DNA from: SHZL01 sp035292625
GTDB lineage: Bacteria > Pseudomonadota > Gammaproteobacteria > Xanthomonadales > SZUA-36
Length of the DNA: 7,263 nt
NCBI GenBank assembly: GCA_035292625.1
Contig: DATDPS010000113.1
Coordinates: 1-7,263 of the forward strand
Direction: 5' to 3'
A program made the position numbers and the translations under genes. Below the pieces are notes generated by a model. The model was not told the origin of the DNA. It worked only from the letters and a program-made list of their open reading frames with translations, and searched no databases. Shown here piece by piece: positions 1 to 6,639 of the stretch (its first letter is position 1; each line of letters opens with the position of its first letter).

Positions 1-1168
1 TGTCGCCAGCGGCAAAGTCGTGAGCCCGGCCCTTATCGTCGTGGCCGGCGGCAGGATCACGGACGTCAACCCGGCCAGCCCGCCTGCGGACGCCGAGCTC
101 ATCGAGCTGCCGGAACTCACCGTATTGCCCGGGATGATCGATGTGCATACGCACCTGGCCTATGAAATCGTTCCGGGCTGGGAAACCGAATCCATGCGCT
201 GGACGACGGGGGAGTTTGCCCTGCGCAGCGCCAGGAACGCCCGGCTTACCCTGTTGGCCGGATTTACCACCGTGCGCGAGGTGGGTGCAGCGCCCGGGTT
301 TGTCGACGTCGCCACCATGAAAGCGATCGAACGCGGTGACATCATCGGCCCCCATGTCATTCCTTCGGGTCATGCCATCAGCACCACCGGCGGGCATTGC
401 GATGTCACCGGTTTTGCCCCCGGCGTTGCCGAAAGAGATTACCGCAGCGGCCTTGCCGATGGGGTGGACGAAGTGATCAAGGCGATCCGCTACCAGGTCA
501 AGCACGGCGCCAAATCTATCAAGATTTGCGCCACTGCGGGCGTGCTGTCCTTCGAAGGTCCGGTCGGCGCACAGCAGTATTCCTTCGAGGAACTCAAAGC
601 CGCCGCGGACGAAACCCATCGCCACGGATTGAAGATCGCCGCGCATGCGCATGGCACCGAGGGCATCATCGCTGCCTCGGAAGCAGGCATCGATTTTATC
701 GAGCACGACACCATGATGACCGAGGAAGCGGCGCGCATCATCAAGAAGAACGGCACCTGGGTCACACCCACCATCTACCTGACCAACTCCATCGAACTCG
801 ACCTGTTGCCCGCACCCATCCGGGCCAAGGCCGAATACGTGATACCCCTGGCGCACGAGGGCTTCAGGCGGGCGGTCGATATGCAGCTGAAGATCGCCTT
901 TGGCACCGATGCCGGTGTTTATCCGCATGGCGAGAACGCGCGTGAACTGGAGTCACGCGTTGCCCTTGGCATGTCGCCACTCGAAGCGGTGCGCAGCGCA
1001 ACCCTGTATTCGGCAGAGGCCCTGGGCACTGGTGATCGGGGTCAGGTCAAAGCTGGCCTGATGGCCGACCTGATCGCCGTGCAAGGCAATCCGCTGGAAG
1101 ATGTGAATGTCCTGCAGGACGTGCGTTTCGTGATGAAAGGCGGGGTGGTCTACAAGCAGCCGGAGTGA
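1..1168 (+). CDS. Metal-dependent amidohydrolase (imidazolonepropionase/prolidase-like, COG1228 type), 5' end cut off
   Basis: A TIM-barrel amidohydrolase that probably hydrolyses an amide or Xaa-Pro-type dipeptide bond with a binuclear metal centre. Counting from the GTG at 20, the metal ligands are visible: HTH at 43-45 after strand PGMIDV, the candidate carboxylated Lys168 in SIKICATAG, His209/His211 in AAHAHG, His229 in FIEHD, and Asp297 in FGTDAGVYPHG. The C-terminus has the usual beta-sandwich close (GLMADLIAVQGNPLEDV, then FVMKGGVVYK). The frame stays open upstream of the GTG to base 2 and reads VASGKV before VSPALIVVAGGRITDV, which is the normal N-terminal sandwich strand of this family. 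The GTG at 20 is therefore not the real start, and the true start, perhaps with a signal peptide, lies left of the window. Relatives include prolidase-like carboxypeptidases; the exact substrate cannot be read from sequence. It converges with the GGT-family gene. Confidence 0.9.
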   Translation, partial: VASGKVVSPALIVVAGGRITDVNPASPPADAELIELPELTVLPGMIDVHTHLAYEIVPGWETESMRWTTGEFALRSARNARLTLLAGFTTVREVGAAPGFVDVATMKAIERGDIIGPHVIPSGHAISTTGGHCDVTGFAPGVAERDYRSGLADGVDEVIKAIRYQVKHGAKSIKICATAGVLSFEGPVGAQQYSFEELKAAADETHRHGLKIAAHAHGTEGIIAASEAGIDFIEHDTMMTEEAARIIKKNGTWVTPTIYLTNSIELDLLPAPIRAKAEYVIPLAHEGFRRAVDMQLKIAFGTDAGVYPHGENARELESRVALGMSPLEAVRSATLYSAEALGTGDRGQVKAGLMADLIAVQGNPLEDVNVLQDVRFVMKGGVVYKQPE

Positions 1169-1210
1169 TCGACCATGGCTACTGGGCTACCCACAATCGA
1201 ACACCGGGAA

Positions 1211-1225
1211 ACCGCCACCGGCGGT
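1211..1225. terminator. Hairpin between convergent genes, possible bidirectional terminator
   Basis: A perfect 6-bp stem ACCGCC / GGCGGT with a 3-base loop lies in the 92-base gap between the two convergent genes. Neither strand has a good T-run after it; the minus strand has only TTT. It is a weak intrinsic terminator at best, supported mostly by its position. Confidence 0.3.
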
Positions 1226-1260
1226 GACTTCAGGTTTGGCCGGGATGCCACCATGGGGGC

Positions 1261-3171
1261 TTACCACGCCAGCCCGTAGTCATCGCCCTGTTCGCTGGCC
1301 CCGCCCCACATCGTGCCGTTGACCCGGTCGAACCAGATCGCGGTGATCGGGCTGTAGGTGCGCTCCACGGTTTCCACCGTGTACCCCATCCTGCCAAGCT
1401 CGACGCGGGACCATTCGGAAACCTTGTTGGTGAGCTCCAGGCGCCCCGGCTCGGACTGGTGCGCGCCAAAGGAACTCTGCATCTGGTAGCTGGTGATGTT
1501 GTGCGCTTCCACCGCCTGCTGCACGTTCATGCCGAATTCCACCATGTTGAGAAAAAACTGCAACAGGTTCTGGTCCTGGGTATCACCGCCCTGCACGGAA
1601 AAGGCCAGCATCGGCTTGCCGTCTTTAAGCGCCATGCTGGGCGTCAACGTGGCCCTGGGCCGCTGGCCGGGGTGCACGACATTGAAGGGGTTGAGACGTT
1701 CATCCAGCACGAAGCTTTGCATCCGCTGGCTCAGGCCAATGCCCGTTTTGCCGGCAATGAAAGCTGGCACCCAGCCGCCGCTGGGCGTTACGGAAACCAC
1801 CCAGCCCTCGGCGTCCGCAGCCTGGATGGAGGTGGTTCCGGAGAGGAAGGCTTCATCCTTGCTCATCAGCCCGGCCTGCTGGAAGCCTTCCACCCCCTGG
1901 GCTTCCGCCTGGGGCGGAATCGGGGTCCACTGCTCCAGCAGGTCCAGGTAGGGATTGGTTTCACCCTGGAAGGGATAGGGGTCGCCCGGCTTGACCGCCG
2001 GATCATTGCGTTCCCAGTTGATCTGCTCACGCCGCTGGCGGGCGTAGTCCTTGGACAGCAAGCCGGCGATGGGCTCGGCTGGCGGCACGTAGGGATCGCC
2101 GTAGTAAAAGTCACGGTCGGCGAAGGACAGGTTCATGACCTGGTAAAGGGCGTGGATGTAGCGCGTTGTGTTGTAGCCCATGCCCTTGAGATCCATCTCT
2201 TCGAGCAGGTTGAGGGCCTGCAGCATCACCGGCCCCTGCACCCAGGTGGTCAGCTTGTAGACCTCGATACCCTTGTAGTTGGTGGTGACCGGCTCTTCGA
2301 TGTGCACCTGCCACTGGTCCAGGTCCGACATCGTCATCAGGCCGCCATACTCGCTGGAGCCACGTACGATTTCTTCCGCAATGTCACCGCGGTAGAAGCG
2401 CTCGTAAGCGGCCTGGATCGCTTCTTTGCGGCTTTTGCCTCCGGCCAGTGCCTCGGCTTCGGCGTCCACCAGCTTCTGCAGGGTGGCCAGCAGCTCCGGC
2501 TGGCGGAAGATCTCGCCGGCCACCGGTGCGGCGCGCTGTTGGCCGTCGTCCGCATTGAAATGAGGCAGGAACACTGCTTTCGAATAGGACCACTGTTCGA
2601 TCACCTCGCGCCGCGCCTCGATGTTGTCCGCCTGCGCGGCTTCAATCGGATAGCCGTCGGCCATCTGCATGGCCGGGGCCAGGACCTCGGCCAGGCTGAG
2701 CTTGCCATACTCCGCCAGCATCACCATCAGTCCGCCGGGGGTGCCGGGGGTGACCGCCGCCAGGGGTCCGAATTCAGGCGGGTAGAGCATGCCCTTGCCG
2801 CGGAAGAATTCCGCGGTGGCGCCGGTAGGCGCCACGCCGAGCGCATTGATGCCTTTGACTTCACCGGTATGTGGATTGTAAATGAGCGCCTGGGTCTCTC
2901 CGCCCCAGCCCAGCGTGTCCCACATGGTGGAAGTCGCCGCCAGCATGGCGCAGGCCGCATCCACCGCATTGCCGCCGCGGTTGAAAATCATTGCGCCGGC
3001 AGTCGCCGCCAGGGGCTTGCCCGTGACGGCGACCCAATGCTTGCCATGCAGAACCGGCTTGATGGTTTTCTGCGCCTCGGCTGGATTGACCGCAGCCAAC
3101 GAGGCGACACAGGCCATGAAAGGAAGGGTAAACAAGCGCCTGGCTGGAGCAAAATGTTGTGGTGAGTGCAT
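1261..3171 (-). CDS. Gamma-glutamyltransferase-family Ntn hydrolase, secreted, non-canonical substrate pocket
   Basis: A 636-residue self-processing Ntn hydrolase of the GGT family, expected in the periplasm. ATG at 3171 is chosen because AGGA lies 7 bases before it and because residues 1-34 form a signal peptide: RR in the n-region, a hydrophobic stretch around LFTLPFMACVASLAAV, and cleavage after AEA. Family marks: NRGGNAVDAACAM near the N-terminus, AVTPGTPGGLMVML, SGTTSI with the candidate catalytic Thr446 that would start the small subunit after autocleavage, HPGQRPRATLTPSM, and the oxyanion-type GG at 528-529. By alignment from memory with E. coli Ggt, the gamma-glutamyl-binding residues differ: Arg114 is Leu111, Asp433 is Ser486, and Ser462-Ser463 are Ala507-Thr508. 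TTH is TTS. It therefore probably autoprocesses but acts on another amide substrate, as some acylase-like members do. It is divergent from the MoxR gene. Confidence 0.88.
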   Translation of the reverse strand: MHSPQHFAPARRLFTLPFMACVASLAAVNPAEAQKTIKPVLHGKHWVAVTGKPLAATAGAMIFNRGGNAVDAACAMLAATSTMWDTLGWGGETQALIYNPHTGEVKGINALGVAPTGATAEFFRGKGMLYPPEFGPLAAVTPGTPGGLMVMLAEYGKLSLAEVLAPAMQMADGYPIEAAQADNIEARREVIEQWSYSKAVFLPHFNADDGQQRAAPVAGEIFRQPELLATLQKLVDAEAEALAGGKSRKEAIQAAYERFYRGDIAEEIVRGSSEYGGLMTMSDLDQWQVHIEEPVTTNYKGIEVYKLTTWVQGPVMLQALNLLEEMDLKGMGYNTTRYIHALYQVMNLSFADRDFYYGDPYVPPAEPIAGLLSKDYARQRREQINWERNDPAVKPGDPYPFQGETNPYLDLLEQWTPIPPQAEAQGVEGFQQAGLMSKDEAFLSGTTSIQAADAEGWVVSVTPSGGWVPAFIAGKTGIGLSQRMQSFVLDERLNPFNVVHPGQRPRATLTPSMALKDGKPMLAFSVQGGDTQDQNLLQFFLNMVEFGMNVQQAVEAHNITSYQMQSSFGAHQSEPGRLELTNKVSEWSRVELGRMGYTVETVERTYSPITAIWFDRVNGTMWGGASEQGDDYGLAW

Positions 3172-3197
3172 GGGACGGTCCTGTGGGCAGAGCGCCC

Positions 3198-3227
3198 AGC
3201 ATAGCAAACCGTCCTGTGCGGTGACAT
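3198..3227 (-). promoter_or_regulatory. Candidate sigma70 promoter of the GGT-family gene
   Basis: On the minus strand, ATGTCA (4 of 6 to the -35 consensus) is separated by 18 bases from TATGCT (4 of 6 to the -10 consensus). TGC just before the hexamer gives an extended -10 look. The -10 lies 26 bases from the ATG at 3171, leaving a short leader that holds the AGGA ribosome site. Prediction by eye only. Confidence 0.4.
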
Positions 3228-3274
3228 GCTTGCCCGGTTGGGTTGCCCGGGTCCATTTCATCGCCTCCATCCGT

Positions 3275-3296
3275 TAAACTACCGATTTGCACGGAG
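3275..3296 (+). promoter_or_regulatory. -10-like element TAAACT and SD that decide the MoxR start
   Basis: TAAACT at 3275-3280 followed by ACCGATTTG looks like a -10 box with its discriminator; no convincing -35 is seen at 16-18 bases. GGAG at 3293-3296 sits 7 bases before the TTG at 3304 and fixes that codon as the start. The same TAAACTACCG core recurs upstream of the VWA gene at 5117. Confidence 0.45.
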
Positions 3297-3303
3297 TATT
3301 GCT

Positions 3304-4185
3304 TTGTCCAAGACAAGCCGACCGGGAAAGCCCGGCACAGCCAAATTCACCGGCACCGACCGCTATGTCGCTACCGAGGACCTGTCCACGGCGGTCAATG
3401 CCGCCGTGACCCTCGGCCGGCCGATCCTGATCAAGGGTGAACCCGGCACCGGTAAAACTCAGCTCGCCGAGGAAATCGCCCGCAGCATGGATCGGCCGCT
3501 GCTGCAGTGGCACATCAAATCCACCACCAAGGCCCAGCAGGGCCTGTACGAGTACGATGCCGTCGCCCGCTTGCGCGATTCGCAACTCGGTGATAAACGC
3601 GTGCACGAGATCAGCAATTACATTGTCAAAGGCCCGCTGTGGGAGGCCTTCGACCAGGACACCCAGCCGGTGCTGTTGATCGATGAGATCGACAAGGCCG
3701 ACATCGAGTTTCCCAACGACCTGCTGCGTGAACTCGACCGCATGGAATTCTATGTCTACGAAACCCACCAGACAGTGGTCGCCCGGCACCGGCCCATCAT
3801 CGTCATTACCAGCAATAACGAGAAGGAGCTGCCGGATGCATTCCTGCGCCGCTGCTTTTTCCACTACATCCGCTTTCCCGATCCAGAGACCATGGCCGGT
3901 ATTGTGGATGTGCACTACCCGGGCTTGAAGAAGGAACTGCTCAAGGCCGCCCTGGAAGCCTTCTATGCCCTGCGGGATATCCCGGGACTGAAGAAAAAAC
4001 CCTCCACCTCGGAACTGCTCGACTGGCTCAAGCTGCTGCTGGCCGAGGACATTCCGCCCGAGGCCCTGAGCAGCGATGACCGGCGCAAAATCCTGCCGCC
4101 CCTGCATGGCGCGCTGCTCAAGAACGAGCAGGACGTGCACCTGTTCGAGCGGCTGATTTTCCTGCACCAGCGCGAAGGGCGTTGA
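3304..4185 (+). CDS. MoxR-family AAA+ ATPase (CoxD-like partner of a VWA protein)
   Basis: A 293-residue cytoplasmic AAA+ ATPase of the MoxR type, expected to form a ring that remodels a client together with a VWA protein. Walker A is GEPGTGKT at 45-52, Walker B LLIDEID at 124-130 with Asp127/Glu128, and sensor 1 is in VITSNNEKELPDAF (Asn171/Asn172). Arg182/Arg183 in FLRRC are the candidate arginine finger. A C-terminal lid helical region follows. The TTG at 3304 is preferred over the ATG at 3226: it has GGAG at a 7-base spacing and gives the family's usual length, whereas the longer form would run through the promoter region and adds unrelated sequence. It is divergent from the GGT-family gene. 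Its usual partner, the CoxE-like gene, is 982 bases downstream instead of adjacent. Client unknown. Confidence 0.92.
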   Translation: MSKTSRPGKPGTAKFTGTDRYVATEDLSTAVNAAVTLGRPILIKGEPGTGKTQLAEEIARSMDRPLLQWHIKSTTKAQQGLYEYDAVARLRDSQLGDKRVHEISNYIVKGPLWEAFDQDTQPVLLIDEIDKADIEFPNDLLRELDRMEFYVYETHQTVVARHRPIIVITSNNEKELPDAFLRRCFFHYIRFPDPETMAGIVDVHYPGLKKELLKAALEAFYALRDIPGLKKKPSTSELLDWLKLLLAEDIPPEALSSDDRRKILPPLHGALLKNEQDVHLFERLIFLHQREGR

Positions 4186-4219
4186 ATGCCCAGCCGATGG
4201 AATCTAGGGTATTGAAAGC

Positions 4220-4972
4220 TTGAGCCTGCTCAATGAGATTCGGGAACGCAAAGTTCCACAATGGACTACCGCGTACATCGGTGGCGCATGGTTTGCGCTC
4301 CAAGTCATCAATCTTTTGTCACCCCAGTTTGGCTGGTCGACCAATCAACAAAGAGTCCTGACCTATTTGCTGGCGGCCGCCGTTGTACCTGCCACTGTGT
4401 TGGCATGGTTCTACGGAAAGCAGGGATTTCAGGGAGTCAACAGGCGGCAACTCATCGTGCTGGGAGCGCTGCTGCTGATACTCGGGTTTGGCATCATGCA
4501 ACTGAATTCTCACATGGTGCGGCAAGCGGAAGTTACGTTTCTTGCTTCTGCCCAAATCAAAATACTCAGCGCCGACCCACCGGCCGGGACGCTACTCAGG
4601 GAATCGGACCTGATCAATGGCGTGCCCATTGTTGTTTCAATCGAACAGTCTTTTCCCAGCACCTGGCTTGGAGGTGGCCCGCCCAAAAGAAGCAAACCGA
4701 TAATTTACCTTCAACTTTTGTTTGGTGGGGACCTCGATACCCTCGCATGGAAATTCAAGGTGCTGGACGGGAAAGAATCAACTTGGACTACCAAGCAATT
4801 GTCGTTACGTAGTGTGTTGACCGACTTCGGCATCAGGGACGGAAAACTGACCTTGGCGGTGATGATGGGGCCCGACTTAGATAAGGACTACGAGCCAGAC
4901 TCACCTTTTAGCGAGCCCATTCTTATTGAATATCCCGTAGAGCTCCTGGAAAAGACTTCACCGCCACAGTAG
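4220..4972 (+). CDS. Unrecognised membrane protein with cyclase/TPR-type N-terminal anchor
   Basis: A 250-residue protein with no recognised C-terminal domain. Residues 1-93 look like three membrane helices (about 16-33, 46-64 and 77-93). The pattern LLNEIRERKVPQWTTAYI, then AWFALQVINLLSPQFGW, then VLAWFYG resembles the N-terminal anchor of many proteobacterial TolB/TPR/adenylate-cyclase-like proteins (typically ELKRRKV..AAY..W.LLQV....P..G). Residues about 100-250 are soluble and beta-rich in appearance, with no cysteines and an acidic stretch DLDKDYEPD. With N-inside topology this part would be periplasmic, which is inference. The TTG start at 4220 is fixed by an in-frame TAG at 4205 and by AGGG at 4206-4209, 10 bases upstream. 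Hand-counted blocks 4501-4560, 4681-4740 and 4741-4800 are 43-47% GC against 57-67% in blocks of the flanking genes, suggesting recent acquisition. It lies 34 bases after the MoxR stop, so co-transcription is plausible. Confidence 0.75.
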   Translation: MSLLNEIRERKVPQWTTAYIGGAWFALQVINLLSPQFGWSTNQQRVLTYLLAAAVVPATVLAWFYGKQGFQGVNRRQLIVLGALLLILGFGIMQLNSHMVRQAEVTFLASAQIKILSADPPAGTLLRESDLINGVPIVVSIEQSFPSTWLGGGPPKRSKPIIYLQLLFGGDLDTLAWKFKVLDGKESTWTTKQLSLRSVLTDFGIRDGKLTLAVMMGPDLDKDYEPDSPFSEPILIEYPVELLEKTSPPQ

Positions 4973-5167
4973 GAGGAGCAGACGCGCCCCACTTTGGAAA
5001 CTTTGTAGCACTGCTCGTTCGCCGGTGCCATCACGGAGCGCTTGAAGGCTCCCCACGAGAACTGCGAGTAAACATTGTTCCCTCATGTTTCCGTGCCGGA
5101 TTCTCAGTGATTTCGATAAACTACCGGTCTGTCTCAAACATGAATCTTCGCGAGGGTTGGCGACACA
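4973..5167. other. 195-base gap upstream of the VWA gene, no gene seen
   Basis: No reading frame here has a family resemblance or a convincing ribosome site. The only structure I can support is the promoter-like element near its 3' end. An open minus-strand frame across it has no start signal and overlaps the VWA gene start. Confidence 0.5.
5117..5155 (+). promoter_or_regulatory. -10-like element TAAACT and SD-like GAGG before the VWA gene
   Basis: TAAACTACCGGTCTG at 5117-5131 matches the element before the MoxR gene at 13 of 15 positions. GTGCCG, 18 bases upstream at 5093-5098, is a 3-of-6 -35 candidate. GAGG at 5152-5155 is 12 bases from the GTG at 5168, a rather long spacing. The element suggests the VWA gene has its own promoter despite being the partner of the upstream ATPase. 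Confidence 0.4.
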
Positions 5168-6337
5168 GTGCTCATAGAGTTTTTCTATCAATTACGCAAG
5201 GGCGGCCTGAAGGTTTCACTCACCGAGTTCCTCTCCCTGCTGGAAGCGCTAAAGCGCGGCCTGGCGCAGTACAGCATCGACGAGTTCTATTACCTGTCGC
5301 GCGTCTGCCTGGTCAAGGACGAGTCGCTTTACGACCGCTTCGACCGGGTGTTCTCCGCCCACTTCAAGGGTATCCAGCAACTTTTCGGACCGCCCGGCGC
5401 GGAGATTCCGGAAGAATGGTTGCGCCAGCAGTTCGACCGCGTCTTCAGCGAAGAGGAAAAAGCCCTTCTGGAAGCCATGAACTGGAACGAGTTGATGGAA
5501 ACCCTGCGCAAGCGGCTGGAGGAACAAAAAGAGGAACACCACGGCGGCAGCAAGTGGATCGGCACTGGTGGCACCTCGCCTTTCGGCCAGGGCGGCTATA
5601 ACCCGGCCGGCATCCGCATCGGCGCGCAGGGCGGACAGCGTTCCGCGGTCAAGGTGTGGGACCAGCGCGAGTACCGCAACCTCGATGACAGCATCGAACT
5701 TGGTACGCGCAACCTGAAAATCGCCCTGCGGCGGCTGCGGCGTTTTGCCCGTGAAGGCGCGGCAGACGAGCTTGACCTGCCCGGCACCATCGATTCAACC
5801 GCCCGCAACGCGGGCTTCCTCGATATCAGGATGGTCCCGGAGCGGCACAACGCCATCAAGGTGTTGTTGTTCCTTGATGCCGGCGGCTCGATGGATGACC
5901 ACGTGCGCGTGTGCGAGGAGTTGTTCTCCGCCGCCAAAAGTGAGTTCAAGCACCTGGAGTATTTTTACTTCCACAACTGCGTCTACGAAGGGGTGTGGAA
6001 AGACAACCGCCGCCGCCACACCGAGAAAACCCCGGTGATGGACGTGCTGCACAAGTACGCGGCCGACTACAAGCTAATCCTGGTCGGCGATGCCACCATG
6101 AGCCCGTATGAAATCACCTATGCCGGCGGCAGCGTGGAACACTTCAACGAGGAACCGGGAGCACTGTGGCTGCAGCGCCTGCTCGACACCTACCCCAAAG
6201 CCGTCTGGCTCAACCCCGAACCGCGCGAGCGCTGGGCCCACACGCCCTCCACCCGCATCATCTCGGAGCTGATGGAGCAGCGCATGTTTCCCTTGACCGT
6301 GAGTGGTTTGGAAGAGGGCATGCGGGAACTTTCCTGA
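5168..6337 (+). CDS. CoxE-like VWA-domain protein, partner of the MoxR ATPase
   Basis: A 389-residue cytoplasmic protein with a C-terminal von Willebrand factor A domain of the CoxE-like type. Such proteins work with a MoxR AAA+ ATPase and are thought to deliver it to client complexes, as CoxD/CoxE do for CO dehydrogenase. The N-terminal half is helical (MLIEFFYQLRKGGLKVSL onward). A Gly-rich linker GTGGTSPFGQGGYNPAG follows near 136-152, and the VWA domain has the metal-site motif DAGGSMDDH at 237-245 and Asp308 in LVGDATMSP. The first MIDAS serine is Gly239, a variant I recall as usual in this subfamily. The C-terminus (STRIISELM, FPLTVSGLEEGMREL) looks complete. GTG at 5168 is the start because a TGA at 5141 closes the frame upstream and the family begins with this MLI-FFY pattern. 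Confidence 0.9.
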   Translation: MLIEFFYQLRKGGLKVSLTEFLSLLEALKRGLAQYSIDEFYYLSRVCLVKDESLYDRFDRVFSAHFKGIQQLFGPPGAEIPEEWLRQQFDRVFSEEEKALLEAMNWNELMETLRKRLEEQKEEHHGGSKWIGTGGTSPFGQGGYNPAGIRIGAQGGQRSAVKVWDQREYRNLDDSIELGTRNLKIALRRLRRFAREGAADELDLPGTIDSTARNAGFLDIRMVPERHNAIKVLLFLDAGGSMDDHVRVCEELFSAAKSEFKHLEYFYFHNCVYEGVWKDNRRRHTEKTPVMDVLHKYAADYKLILVGDATMSPYEITYAGGSVEHFNEEPGALWLQRLLDTYPKAVWLNPEPRERWAHTPSTRIISELMEQRMFPLTVSGLEEGMRELS

Positions 6338-6340
6338 GCG

Positions 6341-6624
6341 CTACCGGGGTTTGCCTGTTGCAGGTTTTTCTTCCTTGGGCTTGAACCGGCCGCCACGCCA
6401 GTACAGTGGCACCCATCCCGCCATCAAGGCCTGGATGATTTTTCCGTGATGTAACCGTCTTCATCGCAGTATTCAAAACACAGGATAAAGGTATATCGGC
6501 CCAAGGTTTTGATTTTGTTGCGCACAACGCAATAATCAAGCCACGCGTTTCTGCGGAAACGTCCGCGCCGCACCGACGCGTAAACCGGAACAGAGTATGT
6601 GGAATAGTATCCGGATGCTGGCAA
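6341..6624 (-). pseudogene. Remnant of a GT10 (alpha-1,3-fucosyltransferase-like) gene, frameshifted
   Basis: On the minus strand, 6519 to about 6398 encodes the C-terminal donor-binding signature of GT10 fucosyltransferases, split over two frames. The first frame reads KTLGRYTFILCFEYCDEDG then YITEK and soon stops (TGA at 6426-6424). Stepping back one base at the A5 run (6443-6439) continues as IIQALMAGWVPLYW, which completes the family pattern YKF.LCFEN...GY.TEKI..A....P.YWG. After YW the family resemblance ends and a basic tail runs to TAG at 6343-6341. Only about 40-45 residues of a normally 300-plus-residue enzyme are recognisable, and no ribosome site or ATG precedes them. Blocks 6421-6480 and 6481-6540 count to 43% and 42% GC, lower than neighbouring genes, pointing to a transferred and decayed glycan gene. 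Upstream residues (PASGYYSTYS onward) are not assignable. A programmed -1 shift is possible but less likely than decay. Confidence 0.6.
6354..6369 (+). terminator. Short intrinsic terminator after the VWA gene
   Basis: CCTG-TTG-CAGG (4 bp, 5 with a G-T pair) followed directly by TTTTTCTT, 16 bases past the VWA stop. The stem is short but the T-run and the position fit. Confidence 0.4.
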
Positions 6625-6630
6625 TGCCAG
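6618..6630 (-). terminator. Hairpin just after the lipoprotein stop
   Basis: CTGGC / GCCAG with a 3-base loop begins about 10 bases past the lipoprotein stop codon. No T-run follows on the minus strand, so terminator function is doubtful. Confidence 0.2.
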
Positions 6631-6639
6631 GATGGATTG

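Noticed and set aside
1459..3165. 568-residue open frame on the plus strand, antisense to the GGT-family gene
   Set aside because: It mirrors a clearly real gene with full family motifs; its translation is His/Gly/Arg-rich with no domain and is a GC-driven shadow.
3230..3250. Direct repeat TTGCCCGG (3230-3237 and 3243-3250) in the divergent promoter region
   Set aside because: Two 8-base copies in GC-rich DNA are too short to call an operator without comparison to related genomes.
3172..3270. 33-residue N-terminal extension of the GGT-family protein from 3270
   Set aside because: It would place extra sequence before a clear signal peptide and remove the promoter and SD that fit the ATG at 3171.
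3274..4167. 297-residue minus-strand frame opposite the MoxR ATPase
   Set aside because: Antisense shadow of a gene with intact Walker A and B motifs; no family resemblance.
4973..5167. Possible integron attC site or insertion-sequence end flanking the inserted membrane protein gene
   Set aside because: No paired core sites, terminal inverted repeats or target duplications could be found around 4186-5167.
5107..5601. 164-residue plus-strand frame overlapping the VWA gene start
   Set aside because: Out of frame with the VWA gene and Arg/Pro-rich, with no domain; a shadow.
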